From an uncultured Flavobacteriales bacterium (lineage in GTDB: Bacteria > Bacteroidota > Bacteroidia > Flavobacteriales > Crocinitomicaceae): a DNA stretch of 12,206 bases. This document shows, piece by piece, positions 1-5,442 of this stretch. Made by a program: the position numbers and the translations under genes. Position 1 is the stretch's first letter; every line of letters begins with the position of its first letter. The notes under the pieces were generated by a model, which worked only from the letters and a program-made list of their open reading frames with translations, had not been told where the DNA came from and did no database searches. The stretch spans positions 1 through 12,206 of the forward strand of contig CAMLIF010000115.1 in assembly GCA_946479985.1 (NCBI GenBank), read 5' to 3'.

Positions 1-245
1 ATTCACTCAAATACAGCTTACATAAATCGAAAAAAAACGCTGTTCTCCTAAGCTTTAAAATCAGTTCTTCCAATCTGATGGAGTTAACGATTTCAGATAG
101 CGGTGCCAAATTTAATTTTGATGCTCCGGAATACAACCAAAAACTCGGATTATCTATTATTCGGGAATTGGCTGAAAGCCTTGGAATGAAGGCCGTTTTC
201 CCGAATGAATCGAACGGAACCTATCAATTCACATTAAATCTCTGA
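1..245 (+). CDS. Sensor histidine kinase, C-terminal ATPase domain (5' truncated by window edge)
   Basis: The open frame runs from the window edge (first complete codon at position 3) to TGA at 243-245, giving 80 visible residues plus the stop. The visible part looks like the end of a HATPase_c (GHKL) domain. It starts within an N-box-like segment (SLKYS), followed by a G1-box-like 'LTISDSGAKF', then 'KLGLSIIRELAESLG', which resembles the G2 box and last helix. It closes with 'NGTYQFTLNL', the usual final strand. In this family the domain binds ATP and phosphorylates a His for transfer to a response regulator. The His-bearing domain and any sensor domain lie outside the window. G1 and G2 are less canonical than in classical kinases (DSGAKF rather than DNGxGI), which fits the HisKA_2/HWE or LytS-like groups often seen in Bacteroidota. 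The 3' end overlaps the end of the convergent metallophosphoesterase gene by 12 bp. Confidence 0.75.
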   Translation, partial: SLKYSLHKSKKNAVLLSFKISSSNLMELTISDSGAKFNFDAPEYNQKLGLSIIRELAESLGMKAVFPNESNGTYQFTLNL

Positions 246-1436
246 TTTCGTACGAAGAACAAGATGAGTTATTTCCGGGTAAATCCCCACTCTTCCCGGG
301 AAACCTAAATAGCCAAAACCACGATTTACATATAGAAACTGTTTTCCAACCTGGTATAATCCGGCCCACTTTTTATAGCGTAAGGAAACAGGACTCCATT
401 TAATTCCGAATCGTTCAATTCCGAATTGCATTCCGTGCGTATGGCCTGAAAGTGTCAGATCAATTCCGGTTCCAACCACCTGCTCATCAAAATGGCTCGG
501 GTCGTGCGATAATAATAATTTAAACGAACTTTCAGGCAGTGGAGCCAGCGTTTCTGCCAGTTTACCACTTTGCCGGAACGGAGCTTTCCCCCAGTTTTCA
601 ACACCAAGTAAATGGAATTCACTGCTCAATTCTACCCATTCATTCAGCAACGGGGTAAATCCGATTTCCTGGTGCTTACGGATCAATGATTCAAGATTGG
701 AGTTCTTCTGGATATCATCCTCCCATTTCACATAATCACCATAATCATGATTTCCTAAAATGCTGTATTTCCCTTTTTTCGCTTTTAATCCTAACAGTTG
801 TTCTTCCCAACCGTCCACTTCATCCACAATATTATTCACCAAATCGCCGGTAAAAAACAGGTAATCCGGGTTAATTGCAGAAATTTTATCAAATGCCGGT
901 TTTACTTTGTGGTACAAATTGAAAAAGCTGCCGATGTGTAAATCACTGATTTGAACAATTGTTGTTCCATCCATCTCTTCCGGTAAATTCTCGAATTCAA
1001 GAACATGTTTATGAACCTTCCAGTTCCATCTTCCTCTGAAAATTCCGAACAGGATCCCGATTGACAGTAAAAACCACAATGAGAACGCGATCAACAGCGA
1101 CAATTCATTCAACGAAACCAGGTATACAATTCCGGGAACCAGAAACAATATAGTTGGAACCGAAAGCAGAATGGCAGATCCGAAAGCATAGAATCCGGCT
1201 TTATAATCAGCAGTTCTTCCTTTACGGAAATTTTTGACAAGCAAATACATGGAAACGCCAAGCGAAACAAACTGAAAAACAGCGAAAGCTGTCCCGAAAA
1301 CAGGATTGTAAACTACTAATGATGAGATAAAAACCCCTTCGCAGAGAACTATTAAGAGTAAAACTATTGGCAACATGAGCAAAAGTAAAATGCAAAGGTA
1401 ATCACGCCAGTCAATTGTTACTTTATTACGCGCCAA
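234..1436 (-). CDS. Membrane-anchored calcineurin-like metallophosphoesterase
   Basis: A 400-residue protein with about four hydrophobic segments in its N-terminal third (roughly residues 13-42, 47-67, 84-107 and 112-133), then a calcineurin-like phosphoesterase domain. The metal-binding motifs are in order: D165-x-H167 (ISDLHIG), G197-D198 (FTGDLV), G228-N-H-D231 (LGNHDYGD), H311 (SHDP) and G331-H-T-H334 (SGHTHG). Such residues bind a dinuclear metal centre that hydrolyses phosphoesters. The arrangement resembles YkuE/YaeI-type membrane-linked enzymes, some of which act on lipid-linked phosphates, but the substrate here is unknown. The start is TTG at 1436: a stop codon lies three codons upstream, and the next in-frame ATG (1376, residue 21) would cut the first membrane helix in half. 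It is transcribed away from the universal stress gene and ends inside the last codons of the histidine kinase gene. Confidence 0.88.
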   Translation of the reverse strand: MARNKVTIDWRDYLCILLLLMLPIVLLLIVLCEGVFISSLVVYNPVFGTAFAVFQFVSLGVSMYLLVKNFRKGRTADYKAGFYAFGSAILLSVPTILFLVPGIVYLVSLNELSLLIAFSLWFLLSIGILFGIFRGRWNWKVHKHVLEFENLPEEMDGTTIVQISDLHIGSFFNLYHKVKPAFDKISAINPDYLFFTGDLVNNIVDEVDGWEEQLLGLKAKKGKYSILGNHDYGDYVKWEDDIQKNSNLESLIRKHQEIGFTPLLNEWVELSSEFHLLGVENWGKAPFRQSGKLAETLAPLPESSFKLLLSHDPSHFDEQVVGTGIDLTLSGHTHGMQFGIERFGIKWSPVSLRYKKWAGLYQVGKQFLYVNRGFGYLGFPGRVGIYPEITHLVLRTKSEI

Positions 1437-1535
1437 TGTTCGTTAAAATTCAGCATTTATTCATAAACAAAAGATTGTTAAAAAAAGAACAAATAACCGA
1501 CGGCTTTTTTTTATATTTTGGTGAAAACTTTCACT
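1437..1535. other. Divergent intergenic region between the phosphoesterase and the universal stress gene
   Basis: This 99-bp AT-rich gap must hold the promoters of two divergent genes. On the plus strand TATATTTTG at 1512-1520 resembles the Bacteroidota -7 element TAnnTTTG with one extra base, and it sits 15 nt before the ATG at 1536. No convincing -33 TTG at standard spacing was found. On the minus strand no clear match was seen. No hairpin stands out. Confidence 0.4.
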
Positions 1536-2342
1536 ATGAGTAGAAATTTGTATATCGTTCCACACGATCTGACAGACGTTGGTAATTCGGCCCTGGAATA
1601 TGCACTATTCCTGGGATCGCACGTTAGAACCGAAATCATGTTATTGAATTTGGTAGATAATAAAGCTAAGATTCCGGCAGTTGAGCAAAAACTAAGCGCA
1701 ATTATCGCCTCAAAACAAGTTCCTGAGCATGTTGAGTTAACCAAAATGGTTGCTGTCGGAGATATTTTTACCGATATTTCAAAAATTGCTAATCGTGAGC
1801 ATGCCCAGCTGATTTTGATGGGAACGCATGGAATGAAAGGCCTGCAACGATTAACCGGAAGTTTTGCAATGAAAGTGATTGTTTCCTGCGACATCCCTTT
1901 TATTATTGTTCAAAAGGAAACCAAACACATGGAAATCAATAACATTGTTGTTCCTATTGATTTAACCAAAGAAAGTTTACAAATTGTTAGTCCTGCCGGT
2001 GATTTGGCAAATATTTTCGGAGCCACAGTTCACGTTATCGGTGAAAAACACAACGATGAAGGCTTATCACAGCAAACAAAAAATCGTGTCCTTTTAATCC
2101 GCAATAAATACGACGAAAAAGGCGCGAAATGTACTGTAAATCTATTGCCTCCCGGCGGTTCATACGCGAAAAAAGTACGTCAGTATGTTACCGCAAACGA
2201 TATCAACCTGATCGCGATAGCTTATCACTCAGAAAGCTTACTCCCACAATTCGACTCATTTGCACAATCACTCATTACAAACGACGAAAATTTGCCTGTT
2301 ATGATTATTGCTGCGAAACCAGCTGGTAACCTTTACTTCTAA
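1536..2342 (+). CDS. Tandem-domain universal stress protein (UspA family)
   Basis: A 268-residue protein made of two UspA-like halves. The first half (about 1-128) has the typical opening 'LYIVPHDLTDVGNSALEYA'. It also has a nucleotide-loop motif G96-T-H-G99 followed by G108-S109, close to the ATP-binding pattern G-2x-G-9x-G-S/T but one residue shorter. The second half (about 134-268) opens with 'NNIVVPIDLTKES' but has no glycine loop at the matching place ('IAIAYHSES'), so it probably does not bind ATP. Usp proteins are cytoplasmic stress-response proteins; the partner or signal here is unknown. ATG at 1536 was chosen over an in-frame TTG at 1518 because ATG is stronger, the Usp domain starts immediately after it, and the TTG lies within the likely -7 promoter element. 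A 102-bp gap separates it from the CvfB-like gene. Confidence 0.85.
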   Translation: MSRNLYIVPHDLTDVGNSALEYALFLGSHVRTEIMLLNLVDNKAKIPAVEQKLSAIIASKQVPEHVELTKMVAVGDIFTDISKIANREHAQLILMGTHGMKGLQRLTGSFAMKVIVSCDIPFIIVQKETKHMEINNIVVPIDLTKESLQIVSPAGDLANIFGATVHVIGEKHNDEGLSQQTKNRVLLIRNKYDEKGAKCTVNLLPPGGSYAKKVRQYVTANDINLIAIAYHSESLLPQFDSFAQSLITNDENLPVMIIAAKPAGNLYF

Positions 2343-2444
2343 ACTGAGTTAGTTCAAAGCTCAAAAAGATAAATGGCTTAAAAGAGTAAACTCGTTTTTG
2401 AACTGTTGAACACTTTGAACAATTCTAATGATTACCTTTGTTCC
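2343..2444. other. Intergenic region with TTGAAC repeats and an inverted repeat
   Basis: TTGAAC occurs three times in the same orientation at 2398-2403, 2406-2411 and 2415-2420, and once inverted (GTTCAA) at 2352-2357. The outermost pair extends to an 8-bp inverted repeat: AGTTCAAA at 2351-2358 and TTTGAACT at 2397-2404, with a 38-bp loop. It could be a weak transcript-end structure for the stress gene or a protein-binding region before the next promoter. Either role is inference, and the region is AT-rich enough for chance repeats. Confidence 0.35.
2433..2440 (+). promoter_or_regulatory. Candidate -7 promoter element (TACCTTTG) for the CvfB-like gene
   Basis: TACCTTTG matches the Bacteroidota consensus TAnnTTTG exactly. 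It ends four bases before the ATG at 2445, so if it is used, transcription would begin at or next to the start codon and the mRNA would be nearly leaderless. A TTG 15 bp upstream (2415-2417) is a possible but closely spaced -33 element. Confidence 0.45.
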
Positions 2445-3293
2445 ATGAATTTAGGAGCTTGGAACGATTTACGCCTGGACAGATTTACCAGCGTTGGTGC
2501 ATATTTAGTAGATGAAGAAGGAAATGATGTACTTCTTCCCGGCAAATATGTAGAACCTCAATTCCAGGAAGATGATGTAATTTCTGTATTCATCTACAGA
2601 GATTCCGAAGACCGCTTAATAGCTACAACACTTGTCCCGAAAATTACCGTAAACCAATTCGGAGTTCTGAAATGCGTTGAATTAAATCAATACGGCGCAT
2701 TTATAGAATGGGGAGTTGAAAAACACCTGTTTGTTCCATACCGTGAACAACCGAAAGAACTCGAAGAAGGAAAATACTACCTCATTTACTTATATGTTGA
2801 TGATGTAACGCATCGTTTGGTTGGTACAACACGTATCCGCAGATATTTACAGGCGGCTGAAATGGACGATTTACAGCCGAATGAGAAAGTTGATCTTGTA
2901 GTTTGTGAGAAAACAGATTTAGGAGTTAAAGTAATCGTGAACCATTTATACCAGGGACTTATTTTCAATTCCGATTTGCGTCAGGAAGTGAAAATGGGCT
3001 ACAGAATCACGGGATACGTAAAACGCGTGCGTGAAGACGGTAAAGTAGATATTGTTTTGCAGGAAGACGGTTACGGAAAAGTAGATGGTTTATCACAGGA
3101 ACTGCTCGATCTGATCATCAAAAACGAAGGATTTCTTCATTTAACCGACAAATCGAGTCCGGAAGACATTCAGCATGCTACTGGCTGGAGCAAGAAAGTA
3201 TTTAAACAGGTTGTAGGAAATCTTTACAAACAGCGGTTGATCCTAATCAGTGAAAACGGTATCACACTTGTAGCAAATTCAGGCGCTGAATAA
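2445..3293 (+). CDS. cvfB: CvfB/YitL-family S1 domain RNA-binding protein
   Basis: A 282-residue protein with S1-like OB-fold repeats followed by a C-terminal winged-helix domain, the architecture of CvfB (S. aureus, S. pneumoniae) and B. subtilis YitL. The middle S1-like unit is clear: 'FGVLKCVELNQYGAFIEWGVEKHLFVPYREQ' is a typical S1 strand pattern. A third repeat is suggested by 'YRITGYVKRVREDGKVDIVLQEDGYGKVD'. The last 60 residues (GFLHLTDKSSPEDI..GWSKKVFKQVVGNLYKQRLI) form the winged helix. Family members bind RNA and affect virulence or stress gene expression post-transcriptionally; the role here is inferred. An in-frame TTG at 2406 would add 13 residues. ATG at 2445 gives the usual family length and places the -7 element upstream of the gene rather than inside it. 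Confidence 0.88.
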   Translation: MNLGAWNDLRLDRFTSVGAYLVDEEGNDVLLPGKYVEPQFQEDDVISVFIYRDSEDRLIATTLVPKITVNQFGVLKCVELNQYGAFIEWGVEKHLFVPYREQPKELEEGKYYLIYLYVDDVTHRLVGTTRIRRYLQAAEMDDLQPNEKVDLVVCEKTDLGVKVIVNHLYQGLIFNSDLRQEVKMGYRITGYVKRVREDGKVDIVLQEDGYGKVDGLSQELLDLIIKNEGFLHLTDKSSPEDIQHATGWSKKVFKQVVGNLYKQRLILISENGITLVANSGAE

Positions 3294-3302
3294 CTGCATA
3301 AA

Positions 3303-3310
3303 CATATTTG
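3303..3310 (+). promoter_or_regulatory. Candidate -7 element (CATATTTG) for the secreted toxin-23-like gene
   Basis: CATATTTG matches TAnnTTTG at seven of eight positions. It lies in the 43-bp gap after the CvfB-like gene, 26 nt before the GTG start at 3337. Its position suggests the gene can be transcribed separately from its upstream neighbour. Confidence 0.35.
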
Positions 3311-3336
3311 GCAAGGTATTCGTTCTAAATCGCTTC

Positions 3337-4242
3337 GTGCAAAAAATATTCGTCATATTTCTGATTTGTACTTCTGGCTGGAGTTTCGGGCAATCGTTTG
3401 AAATAAATTACGGTTTCAAGTTTCAGTTATTAGCCACCATTGGAAGTCACCAAAGCAGTTTCGGACTTGGTTTAAATACATTTATTGGCTGCAGATATGC
3501 GCAAATAAATGCGGGAAGCCGGTTTCGGCTTTTCGGAAATGATCTCGGTAACCGAACCCATGTGCGGGAATGGCGACACGAACTCGGCGCTGTAGTAATG
3601 GGCGGAAGATTCGATAATCCGATCAACTTTGAATATTCCGGAGCCCTGCACCAGCAAAAAAGCGCCTACTCTCTTGGCTATGCATATCTATGGTATTTTG
3701 ACAACACAGAAACCTCACAACGATCCGGAACCTGGAATATAGGTTTAGGGCGTATCGACCTTCAATTTGAAAACGATGTTTTTGGCGGTCAGGCAAAAGA
3801 CCGGTTCAGAACAGGATCTTTGGTTCTGTCCTATCGCGACAGCATGTCAAAATACGCACTCGGACTCCAGCTCTGGACCGGAGAAACACGAAATTCCGTT
3901 TGGTACAAAGATCCGCTAGATCGTGCACCAAGCGGCTACCGCGATTTAACACCTCTTCCCTACGGAAAACTGAATCACGGCATTTTGTTCGGTGAAATAA
4001 AATACAGAACTGATTATAATCAATATGTTGGCGGAAGAATTGGCTGGGACAGCGAGCAAGTCAGGCATATTTTCCAGAATCGTCTCACGCATGATCTCAT
4101 TCTGCTTCCTAAAAAAATAGAACGCAACACCCCGCACTACCCGCGATTGGATGAAAACGGAAGAATTGTTTTCAGCAGAAAAGAAGCACGACCTGCAAAA
4201 CCATATTTCAGCGTGTTTTTGAATGACGGTGGTTTATATTGA
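3337..4242 (+). CDS. Secreted protein resembling polymorphic toxin type 23 (Ntox23-like)
   Basis: A 301-residue protein beginning with GTG. Residues 1-19 (hydrophobic stretch IFVIFLICTSGWSFG, then Q) form a probable signal peptide. The rest is rich in aromatic and glycine residues arranged in alternating, strand-like runs. Landmarks that I recall from Bacteroidota proteins labelled 'polymorphic toxin type 23' are E145-N-D147 ('FENDVFGG'), D155-R-F-R158 ('KDRFRTGS'), 'LGLQLWTGE' (175-183), and S239-E-Q-V-R-H244 with 'IFQNRLTHDL' (245-254). It ends '..YFSVFLNDGGLY', an aromatic C-terminus also common in outer-membrane beta-barrels. The biochemical activity of this family is not something I can state, and solitary secreted versions may not be toxins. 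No trafficking domain, immunity gene or secretion gene adjoins it. An alternative reading is a generic outer-membrane beta-barrel protein. Family call from memory of motifs only. Confidence 0.6.
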   Translation: MQKIFVIFLICTSGWSFGQSFEINYGFKFQLLATIGSHQSSFGLGLNTFIGCRYAQINAGSRFRLFGNDLGNRTHVREWRHELGAVVMGGRFDNPINFEYSGALHQQKSAYSLGYAYLWYFDNTETSQRSGTWNIGLGRIDLQFENDVFGGQAKDRFRTGSLVLSYRDSMSKYALGLQLWTGETRNSVWYKDPLDRAPSGYRDLTPLPYGKLNHGILFGEIKYRTDYNQYVGGRIGWDSEQVRHIFQNRLTHDLILLPKKIERNTPHYPRLDENGRIVFSRKEARPAKPYFSVFLNDGGLY

Positions 4243-4453
4243 TTTTAATATCAAAGTCTCCCTTCTTTACCTCATTCTTACTGAATCTTTTATGATGCTT
4301 TTTTGTTTTCAGGAACAAGTGTGTGTATTTAGAACGAATCTATGTTTGAAGTCTAAACCGAGTTCCATTATTTGAACTCCACATTGGCATGTTTGATTTG
4401 TTTTCAAACCATACATTGTAAACCACAGCAAGCCCCAAAGAGCGAATTATCTC

Positions 4454-4472
4454 CCATTAAAAATATTAATGG
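4454..4472. repeat. Inverted repeat CCATTAA-AAATA-TTAATGG overlapping the Rrf2 operator
   Basis: A perfect 7-bp inverted repeat with a 5-bp spacer. Its right arm (TTAATGG, 4466-4472) shares three bases with the left arm of the putative Rrf2 operator (4470-4475). The position, about 30-48 bp upstream of the -7 element, is suitable for a second DNA-binding protein or an extended operator. No matching copy was seen before the globin gene. Chance is possible in such AT-rich DNA. Confidence 0.35.
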
Positions 4473-4485
4473 ACATCATTATCCA
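4470..4485. promoter_or_regulatory. Putative operator copy 1 (TGGACA-N4-TATCCA), upstream of the Rrf2 regulator gene
   Basis: TGGACATCATTATCCA is a near-perfect inverted repeat with 6-bp arms (five of six pairs match). The same arms and spacing recur at 4982-4997 before the globin gene. The site ends 16 bp before the -7 element at 4502-4509, so it covers the expected -33 region, where a bound protein would block RNA polymerase. Binding by the adjacent Rrf2 protein is an inference from family behaviour (IscR, NsrR) and from the duplication. Confidence 0.65.
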
Positions 4486-4501
4486 CTATTAAATAAATAC
4501 T

Positions 4502-4509
4502 TATATTTG
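4502..4509 (+). promoter_or_regulatory. Candidate -7 promoter element (TATATTTG) of the Rrf2 gene
   Basis: An exact TAnnTTTG match 19 nt before the ATG at 4529. The region where a -33 element would lie is occupied by the putative operator, consistent with an autorepressed promoter. Confidence 0.55.
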
Positions 4510-4528
4510 GTCAGTAAAAAGTAACGAA

Positions 4529-4963
4529 ATGTTTTCAAAAGCTTGTGAGTACGGCATTAGAGCATCAATTTTCATTGCTGAGCAATCGCTTTTAGACAAA
4601 AAAGTGAGTTTAAAGGACGTGGCAGAAGCAATAGATTCGCCAGCAGCCTATACTTCCAAAATTTTACAAAAATTATCACGCTATAACATTATTAACTCTG
4701 ATAAAGGTCCTACCGGTGGCTTCTCAATGGGTAAAAAGGAACTGGGAACAGTTAAACTAAGTTCAATTGTATTCGCTATTGATGGAGACAGTATTTACAA
4801 TGGTTGTGGTTTAGGTCTAAAAAAGTGTAATGAAAATATGCCATGTCCGGTACACAACCAATTTAAGATGATTAGAGATGAACTCAAGAAGATGCTTGAA
4901 ACAACAACAGTGATATCATTGGCAATGGACTACGAGAAGGGATTTTCCTTTTTGAAACAGTAA
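4529..4963 (+). CDS. Rrf2-family Fe-S transcriptional regulator (NsrR/IscR-like)
   Basis: A 144-residue protein of the usual Rrf2 length. The N-terminal winged helix-turn-helix is recognisable: 'YGIRASIFIAEQS' as first helix, 'VSLKDVAEAIDSPAAYTSKILQKLSRYNII' (26-55) as the DNA-reading unit, and the wing 'SDKGPTGGFSMGK' (57-69). The cluster-binding region has C93-x6-C100-x5-C106-x2-H109, which matches the three-Cys pattern of IscR/NsrR proteins, with H109 placed like the His ligand of IscR. C6 near the N-terminus is an extra Cys. Family members are repressors or activators that sense NO, oxygen or Fe-S status through a [2Fe-2S] or [4Fe-4S] cluster. The downstream genes point to NO sensing, but the true effector is inferred. 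Copies of one inverted repeat sit upstream of this gene and of the globin operon, suggesting autoregulation plus control of the operon. Confidence 0.88.
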   Translation: MFSKACEYGIRASIFIAEQSLLDKKVSLKDVAEAIDSPAAYTSKILQKLSRYNIINSDKGPTGGFSMGKKELGTVKLSSIVFAIDGDSIYNGCGLGLKKCNENMPCPVHNQFKMIRDELKKMLETTTVISLAMDYEKGFSFLKQ

Positions 4964-4981
4964 AAAAATTTAATCAAATAG

Positions 4982-4997
4982 TGGACAATTTTATCCA
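4982..4997. promoter_or_regulatory. Putative operator copy 2 (TGGACA-N4-TATCCA), upstream of the globin operon
   Basis: TGGACAATTTTATCCA has the same two arms and 4-bp spacer as the site at 4470-4485; the four spacer bases differ (ATTT against TCAT). It lies in the 47-bp gap between the regulator and the globin gene, ending 13 bp before the ATG at 5011. No good TAnnTTTG element was found in this gap. The site may therefore control a non-consensus promoter, or act as a roadblock to read-through from the regulator gene. Confidence 0.65.
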
Positions 4998-5010
4998 ATA
5001 AAAGTAAGAA

Positions 5011-5406
5011 ATGGCACTAAAAAGAGATATAAACAATATTGACGACATCAAATTAATGGTTGACACTTTCTATGGAAAGATTCAGGAAGACGAAAAGCTA
5101 AAGGATATTTTCAACAATAAAATTGACGATCGCTGGACGGAACACTTGGAAAAGATGTATCGTTTTTGGCAAACTGTTTTGTTGAACGAACATACTTATT
5201 TTGGCAGTCCCTTTCTCCCCCACACCAAACTTCCTGTTGATGCAACCCATTTTGAACAATGGTTACACATTTTCTATGAAACAATAGATTCTTTGTTTGA
5301 AGGTGAAAAAGCTACAAAAGCCAAATGGCAGGGACAAAGAATGGCAGAAATGTTTCGTTCCAAAATTGAATTCTATAGAAACAACGCTGCAATACCACTG
5401 ATATGA
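5011..5406 (+). CDS. Group III truncated haemoglobin (TrHb3, Ctb-like)
   Basis: A 131-residue globin of the two-over-two type. Aligning by eye to Campylobacter jejuni Ctb (from memory) gives Y21 as Tyr-B10 ('FYGKI'), H45 as His-E7 ('RWTEHLEKM'), H71 as the proximal His-F8 ('PFLPHTKLP') and W84 as Trp-G8 ('FEQWLHIF'). The FW pair (52-53) and 'YFGSPF' (63-68) are also typical of group III. These haem-pocket residues suit tight oxygen binding and NO chemistry; Ctb is part of an NO-responsive regulon in Campylobacter. The likely role is NO binding or dioxygenation in the cytoplasm, but no dedicated reductase is encoded nearby. It is the first gene of a four-gene run, 36 bp ahead of the next, with a putative Rrf2 operator just upstream. 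Confidence 0.92.
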   Translation: MALKRDINNIDDIKLMVDTFYGKIQEDEKLKDIFNNKIDDRWTEHLEKMYRFWQTVLLNEHTYFGSPFLPHTKLPVDATHFEQWLHIFYETIDSLFEGEKATKAKWQGQRMAEMFRSKIEFYRNNAAIPLI

Positions 5407-5442
5407 ACGCTTTCGGTTTAATACTTTTAAAAACACAGCAAT

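Larger units (their letters stand above)
4243..4528. other. AT-rich intergenic region ahead of the Rrf2 regulator
   Basis: This 286-bp stretch contains no convincing coding sequence. It holds a short inverted repeat GTTTGA (4391-4396) / TCAAAC (4404-4409), a 7-5-7 inverted repeat at 4454-4472, the putative operator at 4470-4485 and a -7 promoter element at 4502-4509. The first two thirds have no recognisable function. No clear intrinsic terminator for the upstream gene was found. Confidence 0.5.

Noticed and set aside
1518..1535. TTG at 1518 as the start of the universal stress gene
   Set aside because: It overlaps the likely -7 promoter element and adds six residues outside the Usp domain; ATG at 1536 is better.
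4239..4254. TTGAT-N6-ATCAA, resembling an FNR/CRP-type site
   Set aside because: FNR-type sites have a 4-bp spacer; here it is 6 bp. It overlaps the stop codon of the upstream gene and lies almost 300 bp from the regulator start.
4391..4409. Short hairpin GTTTGA/TCAAAC upstream of the Rrf2 gene as a terminator for the toxin-like gene
   Set aside because: A 6-bp AT-rich stem with no following T-run is too weak to call a terminator.
3337..4528. A toxin-immunity pair formed by the 3337-4242 gene and a small downstream gene
   Set aside because: No open frame of credible size or composition lies in 4243-4528, and the next gene is a clear Rrf2 regulator.
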